Origin: Peronospora farinosa
Taxonomy: Eukaryota > Oomycota > Peronosporomycetes > Peronosporales > Peronosporaceae
Length of the DNA: 12,463 bases
Direction: 5' to 3'
NCBI GenBank assembly: GCA_947646735.1
Contig: CANTFK010000509.1
Location: 1-12,463, forward strand
The stretch's first letter is position 1. Each line of letters starts with the position of its first letter. The position numbers and the translations under genes were made by a program. Of this stretch, positions 7,640-12,463 are shown one piece after another. The notes under the pieces were generated by a model. It saw nothing but the letters and a program-made list of their open reading frames with translations. It ran no database searches and had not been told where the DNA came from.

Positions 7640-7833
7640 TATGAGGCTCGAGAAAACTTGGATGGTATTTGCGACTATGTGGGATTCCATAGCGAATCGA
7701 ATTTGGCGCACTTGTGGATCGAACCAGCGACATCACAATCAAAAACTCAGTGGTAAACCACTGCACCAACGAAATGATAGCGAATGAAGAGTTTCGTTAT
7801 GAGTTCTCGCAATTTTGATGATTAGCGCCGATA

Positions 7834-7905
7834 TCACGGACGTGCACTTAATTTAGTGGACGCTATAACGGTATAGCGTCCACGAAATTAAGTGCACGTC
7901 CGTGA
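7834..7905. repeat. 72-bp near-perfect foldback (inverted repeat, 34-bp arms)
   Basis: Arm 7834-7867 begins TCACGGACGTGCACTTAATT and arm 7872-7905 is its reverse complement with one mismatch. The loop is only four bases (ACGG). The surrounding sequence shows no clear target-site duplication. It could be a tiny MITE or foldback inserted in the retrotransposon, the residue of a DNA-transposon terminus pair, or an RNA hairpin of the element itself. Confidence 0.9.
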
Positions 7906-8086
7906 CTCGCGGTATCTGCTCCCTGCAGACTGTACGGTTGATGTCGTCAGATATATCCTTGCGCGCGCGGCCAGGGTCATGCTGCTCAGTTGTGTGTCAC
8001 TGAGCAGGTTCGAGGTTGTGTCGCTGCATTTTTGCTGAAAAGAATCATTTTCATGTTATGTGCTTACGTTGTAGTAAGCACAACTT

Positions 8087-8101
8087 AAAGAGGGGGGGTG
8101 A
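8087..8101 (+). promoter_or_regulatory. Polypurine tract (plus-strand primer)
   Basis: AAAGAGGGGGGG followed by TGA lies immediately before the 3' LTR, where reverse-transcribing LTR elements keep the RNase H-resistant primer for plus-strand synthesis. Its position exactly abutting the TGT of the LTR supports the LTR boundary. Confidence 0.88.
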
Positions 8102-8419
8102 TGTGATGGGACAACATATTACATAAGTGGTTATAGGGATGTACATAATTACATAAGTAGGCATAGGGCAGTATCCGATTAGCGGATACTGCGCGTCATT
8201 TTATTATTGGTTCATTATTGGGGTGCCAGACCCAATAATTAACCAATAATAAATTGACTTCCATATTGAGTGGTTCCTATGAGCTAGGGAACATATTCGC
8301 ACTTACTGCGAATTAAAACAAAACAAAAATAAAAACAGAGTTATATTTACGAGTTAATTAAGTGCGCTTCCTCAACGCCCTTTTAGTGTAAGACGATAAC
8401 GAGTCCTTAGACCGTTACA
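8102..8419 (+). repeat. 3' LTR of element 1
   Basis: It begins TGTGATGGGA and ends GACCGTTACA. It matches 1030-1347 end to end with the same length. Most differences cluster near the first 50 bases and the last 90, while the central hairpin-bearing part is nearly identical. It contains the same two stem-loops. Confidence 0.93.
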
Positions 8420-8623
8420 GTGGACATAGCCAAAGCGGCTCGTTATAGCACTTAGTGGCATAACTCGAGCTGATTTTTCAAAGATGAGCCTATAGACCTC
8501 AGTCATGCTGAAGACGAAGCTGAGCCTCAAACTGCTGAGCAGCAACGTAACATCCGTAGATATTATATGTGCGGAAGCACGAGAAGCCTTCTTCCTAGCT
8601 GTCCGTTATGGAGTCAACGCTAG
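8420..8623 (+). pseudogene. gag: Gag C-terminal part with zinc-knuckle remnant (element 2)
   Basis: One frame runs from the base after the LTR to TAG at 8621. It reads VDIAKAARYS, then, after stops, KDEPIDLSHAEDEAEPQTAE, QQRNIRRYYMCGSTRSLLPS and CPLW. EP-[IM]-DLS followed by an acidic stretch and a Cys-rich motif is typical of the Gag tail in oomycete Ty3/gypsy elements. The first Cys of the knuckle is replaced by Tyr, the second and the last Cys are present, and the His is absent. Stops near 8453 and 8471 are in frame. Assignment as a Gag tail is an inference from motif order. Confidence 0.65.
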
Positions 8624-8687
8624 CATCGGTCGAACCAGACCCCTGCATTAAGCCGTAAATCCGAAATGGCGGGGGACTCGTCAGCTC

Positions 8688-8713
8688 CCAGTAGGTGCGG
8701 GGCTCCCCACTGG
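8688..8713 (+). promoter_or_regulatory. Conserved gag-pol boundary hairpin in element 2
   Basis: This 26-nt block matches 2397-2422 of element 1 at 23 of 26 positions. It again has outer arms CCAGT/ACTGG, and TAG (8692-8694) lies within the 5' arm. It translates as PVGAGLPTG in the frame equivalent to pol. No slippery heptamer is recognisable just upstream. Confidence 0.6.
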
Positions 8714-8845
8714 GAATGATCTAAGTTCTGTATAACCTATAGGAGGTAGAGGTGAACAGGGCTTAGCATCAGACTTTGTGGACATTTCCACGAATTGTGA
8801 GTAAAAGTCAGGCTTGTTGGCCGTTTTTGCAACGGTTAAGGGCTT

Positions 8846-9223
8846 TTGAAAGCCATGTCGATGTTTATCGACTCAAAAGCGTCGGGTAATTATGTCCGAC
8901 GCCTTTCCTTTGAAGATAGTCAGCCATATGCTGAGGCGCTAAAAGCGCAAGAGGGTGATTTTATAACGGCCCGTATCGCGACTGGTGCACATGTCACCGT
9001 TTCCAAAGTTCCGCTGATCTTAGGAGTGAGGTGTATGGAATTCGATAGCGTTGAAAGATATCTTGTCCTAGATTTGGACTCAAGATATGATTTCATTATC
9101 GGCATGGCTTGGCTAAAACGTCATGAGCTATGGATCGATTCGCGATCTAAGACCTTAGGCGCCACGCGCAATGTTCATAGCGAAGCTTTGGAGAGTCATG
9201 AACCCACCTTGGATAAAAAATAG
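8846..9223 (+). pseudogene. Aspartic protease domain of element 2
   Basis: A 125-residue open frame (TTG at 8846, first ATG at 8855) starts MSMFIDSKASGNYVRRLSFE. It continues with EGDFITARIATGAHVTVSKV, FDSVERYLVLDLDSRYDFII and GMAWLKRHELWIDSRSKTLG. This is a retropepsin domain. The active-site triad reads D-S-K instead of D-S-G (Lys codon AAA at 8876-8878), so catalysis is doubtful, while the I-I-G-M flap/core motif is kept. The upstream part (LLAVFATVKGF) is in another frame, with a shift near 8845. The domain ends at a TAG in a short A-run. It is unrelated at close range to the element 1 protease. Confidence 0.85.
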
Positions 9224-10104
9224 AAGCGCTATCGAGTCACTGAATAAGCCAGGTAGTGTGCTGGATTTTGGTGTGTCTGAGTTATTAAACACCCATATAA
9301 ACAATAGTAGTGTTTAGCAATGCTCATTGAAACATAGTGAGACGGCGCGTACTCCGTTAGTAAATACTCGTAGTGATAACGAATCACTGAACGATGAAAG
9401 CATTGTTGGCCTAGAGACGAGTCATCAAAGGTTGAACCCGACCAATGAGCGTGGAGGGGCACGTATAAATCTACCAAGTGATGTTTTTTGTAATAGCGAC
9501 CCATTAGATGTCGATAATGACATCGGGTCTCGTATAGATCAATATAAGGTCGAAGACCTTGTTAATGATGTTGGCCCTGAGAGCGACTCATCGGAAGTCT
9601 GTAATGACATCAGCTCTCGTATAGAGCAAAATAACGTCGAGGAACCTATCGACCTAAGGGATGGTATTATCACAAGTACTTCAACAAGCACTGTCGGTCT
9701 CTACATTGAGACGGCAGCGTTGCGAAATGGTTGCTACGAGATGTAAGGCGTATGTTCTATCATGTGGTGATATTAGCGATCAGCTGTATACCCTTATAAA
9801 TGGAGTGACAGGTATTGTTGATGGCAAAGGTAATCTTGAGGTCCTATCATTATTATACGCTTTGTTAGACCTAGATTAAATGTCTGTGGATAAATTTCAT
9901 TAATTCTTAAAAGATAATAATCTATCCGATATGGTGGTCATATATAACCTGACCTGGCGTTATGCTCATCCTCGCTTGTAAATTAGGCAGTCCTTAGAGA
10001 TACAAAGGCGGCAATTAGTGCGCGTAGTATATCATATATATTAAACAATATATTGGATCTCTACTATCCTTTGATTAAGGAACTTCAGGATGCGGTAAGA
10101 AGTA
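9224..10104 (+). pseudogene. Protease-RT linker of element 2
   Basis: After the protease, the frame from about 9261 reads LDFGVSELLNTHINNSS, a stop, then a 139-residue acidic, Ser/Asn-rich stretch from 9327 to 9746. Two similar halves there read DVDNDIGSRIDQYKVEDLVN and VCNDISSRIEQNNVEEPIDL, suggesting an internal duplication. The frame then changes near 9710 to ADQLYTLINGVTG-like sequence (SDQLYTLINGVTGIVDG, LYALLDLD), with TAA at 9877, and MSVDKFH follows. A last segment reads SSSLVN, TKAAISARS and YYPLIKELQDAVR up to about 10100. This order matches the pre-RT linker of oomycete Ty3/gypsy pol. RT itself is missing. Confidence 0.7.
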
Positions 10105-10570
10105 GTATTTTGCTAGCTTCGAATATACATCTCTTTAAAGTTTGCGTACAAATTATCTTCGCTAATAATTGTAAGATCCTTACGGCGTGATATCGGTGGA
10201 CTTTCACGTCTGTTTTTAAATTCATAACCCTACTATGGACGATCACATCATCGAATTAACTCGATGCAAAATTGCACTTAGGTCTTAATATAGATGTGAA
10301 ACCCATCTATTGAATGTGGCTGGTGCATTACTGAGCCTTTGCGGCATCACCAACCACTCTCAAAGTATAAAATTGAGGAATCTCACTGACGCGTACAGGA
10401 TATCTGTTTACTCATAAGGATCTGATAGAAACTCTCCATCAGATCAATAACGAAAAGATGGTGCTCTTAGACATACCATATTGTGATGAAGTGGGATTCG
10501 CAAAATTGCTGGTGCGATTCCGACTCTCCACTTGCGCCCGGACGACCGGCTAACGGAGGGGGTACCCCGA
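10104..10570 (-). pseudogene. Reverse transcriptase fragment (element 3)
   Basis: On the - strand the pieces read MSKSTIFS, then VIDLMESFYQILM (about 10452-10413), with the first catalytic Asp. VMPQRLSNAPATFNRWVSHL (about 10351-10290) follows, then FDDVIVHSRVM around 10255-10222 and KRCIFEASK near 10130-10107. These are the ordered palm motifs of Ty3/gypsy RT. Both Asp residues of the FDD box are present, but the preceding Tyr codon is a TAA stop (10256-10258). Upstream remnants (GRKWR, IAPAIL) suggest an internal deletion. Several frames are needed, so the gene is dead. Confidence 0.85.
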
Positions 10571-11016
10571 TTCCGTGTATAAAGCCTTCCTCACCTTGTG
10601 TACTTGTCGGTTGGGCGGGTTGCTGGAATTGAGTCGATGTTGATCCCAATTGGGTTATGGATAAGGGGTTTTGGTGATCTTGTGGAAATATTCACAAGAT
10701 CGATCGAGCACTTGGTGTGATCTTCCCAATCGATCACGCTTATAAAATAAAGCGAAGCTTGGATTCTCTGACCACTTGAGCAGAATCTTCTGCCAACTTG
10801 ATCCGTCTTGCACTTGCTTCACCTTGCCCTACTTGTTGAATCTGCGTCCAATAGCAGTTGAATTGTGTTGAGAGTTTTTGCAATACCTGGCCAAACAATC
10901 CAGAGATATGACTTGCGTAGTGTGTATGCTTCCTTGAGACGTCGTGTGGCCAAAGAATCCATCCCGGAAGGGAAGTCGACACGTGTATTAGAAGTAAAAT
11001 TGAGCTCTTTTTAATG
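10570..11016 (-). pseudogene. Probable protease-RT linker and RT start (element 3)
   Basis: A 94-residue open frame (11024-10740) contains FGQVLQKLSTQFNCYWTQIQ and EASARRIKLAEDSAQVVRES. It is followed by a frame with IFPQ, and then GINIDSIPAT near 10650-10620, which may echo the start of RT (family pattern G-x-R-H-E-I-D-L-V-P-G). The assignment is by position between the protease and RT pieces and by these weak echoes; no domain is recognised in the open frame itself. A palindrome (GATCTTGTG/CACAAGATC, about 10676-10701) lies within. Confidence 0.4.
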
Positions 11017-11259
11017 TTAACCAATCATAGGCCTAAGCCTACGATTCTGCCTATCTGTAGTCCAGGATCTATTACTACGTGTCGTTCTTTCAGAGAAATC
11101 AGATCTCGATATGTGGCCCACTCCTCTGGATCGCGAATCTGAGTCAGATCGCATCTGCTTCGGATCGTGTATATAAACTGAATCACTTTTCTGAGTCATT
11201 TCGCGTATTTGTACTGGATCGCGTTTCAAGTTAGATTGCGTTTTTAAGTCGAATCGCAT
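11017..11259 (-). CDS. Unrecognised Arg/Ser/Asp-rich frame in element 3
   Basis: This 80-residue open frame starts MRFDLKTQSNLKRD and is dominated by Arg, Ser and Asp (QMRSDSDSRSRG, RSDFSERTTRSNRSW). The DNA is rich in repeated CGATC/GATTC-like words. It starts about 60 bases downstream of the protease active site, where the rest of the protease would be expected, and that sequence is not recognisable here. It may be a disordered linker, a decayed protease, or sequence from another source. Function unknown. Confidence 0.3.
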   Translation of the reverse strand: MRFDLKTQSNLKRDPVQIREMTQKSDSVYIHDPKQMRSDSDSRSRGVGHISRSDFSERTTRSNRSWTTDRQNRRLRPMIG

Positions 11260-11279
11260 TTCTCATCCTCGTTGGAGGG

Positions 11280-11362
11280 GTCTCGCGCTAAACATATTTG
11301 AGCCTAAGATCATCTAGCGACTAGCGTCGGACAAAGTTGTTCGACGCCCCACAGTCAGCTAG
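11280..11362 (-). pseudogene. Aspartic protease active-site fragment (element 3)
   Basis: The - strand from 11362 reads LADCGASNNFVRR, then a stop (TAG), then SLDDLRLKYV, a stop, and RETPPTRM. D-C-G-A-S-N-N-F is the retropepsin active-site motif, with Cys in the position more often Ser or Thr, and the Asp (codon at 11354-11356) is intact. The remainder of the domain is not recognisable. It sits between the zinc knuckle and the linker, as expected. Confidence 0.8.
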
Positions 11363-11655
11363 GGCGCGATGTGACATGTCATTGTGTCACTTCGATCCTT
11401 TAGGTAATATGGATTACGTCATCACTAGGAGCGGCAACACACAGTGATTGTGCTGGAAGCAACCTTCGTCACGAATCGTTCGAACTCTATTGATGTTGCT
11501 ATATCAATAGTGTACTCCGCCCCTACTGAACCCGAACATTTTTGGCTTTCCAGAACGTTGTTGCGATGTTGCAGCAACGTGGGACCCACGTCTTTGGCCC
11601 TTTTTGGCAGATGGACGATCGTCACTCCTAGTGTTACAAGAACACTGGGCGTGGG
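11363..11655 (-). pseudogene. Gag tail to protease junction (element 3)
   Basis: No domain is clear here. On the - strand, following the zinc knuckle, a Lys/Arg/Gln-rich tail reads KGQRRGSHVAATSQQRSGKP in the knuckle-adjacent frame (about 11610-11550). A stop-rich stretch then leads to the protease fragment. Basic Gln-rich tails after the knuckle are common in Gag. Confidence 0.5.
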
Positions 11656-11660
11656 GCACT

Positions 11661-11702
11661 ACACTCATAAGCGTAGTGACCCATCTATTGATAGCGATTG
11701 CA
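11661..11702 (-). pseudogene. CCHC zinc-knuckle remnant (element 3)
   Basis: Fourteen codons on the - strand read C-N-R-Y-Q-stop-M-G-H-Y-A-Y-E-C. The spacing fits C-X2-C-X4-H-X4-C, the nucleic-acid-binding knuckle of Gag, but the second Cys is Tyr and a TAG interrupts it. The preceding residues MDLSYVESERPRSPGYKR support the assignment. Confidence 0.85.
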
Positions 11703-12463
11703 CTTTTGCAATCGCTTGTATCCTGGAGAGCGAGGCCGCTCGCTCTCTACATAGGAGAGGTCCATTGGTCATGTGCCTCCGCTCTCCTGTCGTCTCGGTG
11801 AGTGATAGAATCACGAGTATACTTAAGCCTGTTGCAGGCTCAAGTCCTCCTGGTCCGCTGTAGAGACCGCCTGATCGAGCGACTTCAATTCCAGGCGGAA
11901 CAGGTGGGTCTTGACGGGACCGTCCACAAGACACTTAATGATCACGTGACCTGTGTTTGCTTATCAATTGGGTTCAGCACGATACAAATGACGAGGTATC
12001 GTGCGTGCTGGGCGTAAGCGTGTCACGCTTACCCTGTTTCTGATTTTAGATGTTGGATGGAGCCCTAAATTTGGCGCGAGGCGTTTCAAAACGTGTATTT
12101 GAGCCGCGTCTTGACGACATCATACGTTGGGAAAACGTATGTGTCATGCAGCTTGAGCCTTGAGGCCCAAGCTTTGGCACGTCCTGACAAGTTCGACATG
12201 GTGAACTTGACCATCATCGCATCTTTATCAATGTGACGATCCTTGATGGCGTCATCGAGCTCGATGAAACATCTCAACAAGTAATCACTTTTGACTGCCT
12301 TGTACTTGGAGGCATCCATCTCTTTAAGGATTCAGATCGACGCATATGAGTCGGCTCGGCAACAGCAGCACCTGCTTGCTGTTGTCTTAACAGCTCAAAC
12401 TATTGATAACACAACAACATCAACAAGTAAGCTTGTTGAGCGCGTTGTTCTCTCAACAGGTCT
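11703..12463 (-). pseudogene. gag: Gag of element 3 (N-terminus, core and tail), broken
   Basis: On the - strand the N-terminal part reads DLLREQRAQQAYLL, a TAG (12400-12402), then FELLRQQQAGAAVAEPTHMR, a Gln-rich, probably helical leader. After a frame change near 12325, the core runs open for 77 codons (12319-12086). It starts MDASKYKAVKSDYLLRCFIE and holds SNLSGRAKAWASRLKLHD and FPTYDVVKTRLKYTF, the retrotransposon Gag signature. A one-base gain in a T-run near 12090 shifts it, and the next frame reads ETPRAKFRAP. QGKRD and VSC remnants follow, then KCLVDGPVKTHLFRLELKSL and DQAVSTADQEDLSLQQA around 11940-11822. This is a nearly complete but dead Gag. The gene continues to, and perhaps beyond, the window edge. 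Confidence 0.85.
11975..12032. repeat. Two adjacent inverted repeats inside element 3 gag
   Basis: CAGCACGATAC (11975-11985) pairs with the segment at 11996-12010, with one 2-nt bulge. Just beyond, GTAAGCGTG (12014-12022) pairs perfectly with CACGCTTAC (12024-12032) across a single base. They coincide with the part of gag that is hardest to align. Confidence 0.7.

Larger units (their letters stand above)
7640..8101 (+). other. 3' untranslated leader of element 1
   Basis: No convincing coding frame is seen. The stretch contains a 72-bp foldback (7834-7905), an 8-bp inverted repeat CTGCTCAG/CTGAGCAG (7982-7989 with 8000-8007, 10-nt loop), a 9-bp inverted repeat TGTGCTTAC/GTAAGCACA (8059-8067 with 8074-8082) and the polypurine tract. 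It is an unusually structured region between pol and the 3' LTR. Confidence 0.7.
1030..8419 (+). mobile_element. Full-length degenerate Ty3/gypsy chromodomain LTR retrotransposon (element 1)
   Basis: Two 318-bp LTRs bound an interior containing, in Ty3/gypsy order, a primer-binding site, gag, protease, RT, RNase H, integrase, chromodomain and polypurine tract. The order PR-RT-RH-IN and a C-terminal chromodomain place it among chromovirus-like Metaviridae of oomycete type. The LTRs differ at roughly 22 substitutions plus two 1-nt indels by hand count (about 7%), so the insertion is old. About eleven frame changes and about ten in-frame stops, plus Asp-to-Asn changes in the protease and integrase active sites, make it non-autonomous. 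The five bases outside the LTRs (AGCGC on the left, GTGGA on the right) do not match, so no target-site duplication is visible. Confidence 0.95.
8420..10104 (+). mobile_element. Fragment of a second Ty3/gypsy lineage (element 2)
   Basis: Directly after the 3' LTR, coding remnants of a different Ty3/gypsy branch continue on the + strand: gag tail with zinc-knuckle remnant, protease, a long acidic linker and the segment that precedes RT. The reading stops at about 10100, where sequence of opposite polarity begins. The protease flavour (DSxASGNYVRR, RYDFIIGMAWLKRHELWID) differs from element 1. Its 5' part would be interrupted by element 1; whether 1-1029 belongs to it is unresolved. Confidence 0.82.
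10104..12463 (-). mobile_element. Fragment of a third Ty3/gypsy lineage, reverse orientation (element 3)
   Basis: Read from the window end leftwards on the - strand, there is a Gln-rich gag N-terminus, gag core, gag tail, CCHC zinc knuckle remnant, protease active site, linker, and RT up to just past the catalytic FDD. All pieces are in the expected order and strand but carry many stops and frame changes. The element runs off the window at 12463. On its other side it is cut at about 10104, against the truncated end of element 2. No LTR of this element is in the window. Confidence 0.85.

Noticed and set aside
7712..7772. tRNA-like segment on the minus strand (A-box-like TGGTGCAGTGG and B-box-like GGTTCGATCC at tRNA-like spacing)
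   Set aside because: The T stem, anticodon stem and acceptor stem do not pair. Without a cloverleaf I do not call it. A tRNAscan run would settle it.
11425..11934. Several + and - strand frames of 65-139 codons in 11400-12020
   Set aside because: They are in frames other than the recognisable element 3 gag and knuckle sequence, so I treat them as shadows of the broken gag.

Overview
The window looks like transposon-rich nuclear DNA of an oomycete (Phytophthora or downy-mildew type). This rests on the protein flavour of its Ty3/gypsy (Metaviridae-type) retrotransposons: chromodomain-bearing pol, D-C-G-A-S and D-S-G-A-S-N-N-F type proteases, the SYFDDIFVHSRA reverse-transcriptase signature and LTRs starting TGT and ending ACA. 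I see no intact host gene, no structural RNA gene and no CRISPR array. Nearly everything is decayed LTR retrotransposon sequence, so most short open frames are fragments or shadows.

Layout. (1) 1-1029: a 5' flank with several perfect inverted repeats but no recognisable protein until an unrecognised lysine/arginine-rich ORF at 671, which is cut off by the next element. (2) 1030-8419: an essentially full-length but dead Ty3/gypsy element (element 1, + strand, about 7.4 kb). It has two 318-bp LTRs (about 93% identical by hand count), a primer-binding site, gag, protease, a tandem-repeat linker, RT, RNase H, integrase, integrase C-terminal domain, chromodomain, a structured 3' leader and a polypurine tract. 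About eleven frame changes and about ten in-frame stops break it, and the catalytic Asp of both protease and integrase is changed to Asn. (3) 8420-about 10104: a second, different Ty3/gypsy lineage on the + strand (element 2). It resumes immediately after the 3' LTR with a gag tail and zinc-knuckle remnant, then protease, then the acidic linker leading to RT, where it stops. Element 1 therefore appears to sit inside element 2, although no target-site duplication is visible. (4) About 10104-12463: a third Ty3/gypsy lineage on the - strand (element 3). Read right to left it shows gag, zinc knuckle, protease active site, linker, and RT up to just past the FDD motif, where it abuts element 2 tail-to-tail.

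The most interesting signal is at the gag-pol boundary of element 1. There is an A AAA AAC heptamer in the gag frame, an 8-nt spacer, and a GC-rich hairpin containing the gag UAG stop. A shift of -1 enters exactly the frame of the protease, so this is a textbook-shaped candidate for programmed -1 ribosomal frameshifting. The 26-nt hairpin (not the heptamer) recurs in element 2 at the equivalent place. Other notable signals are an in-frame 33/66-bp tandem repeat array in the protease-RT linker, a 72-bp near-perfect foldback in the 3' leader, strong hairpins conserved in both LTRs, and the unexplained ORF at 671.
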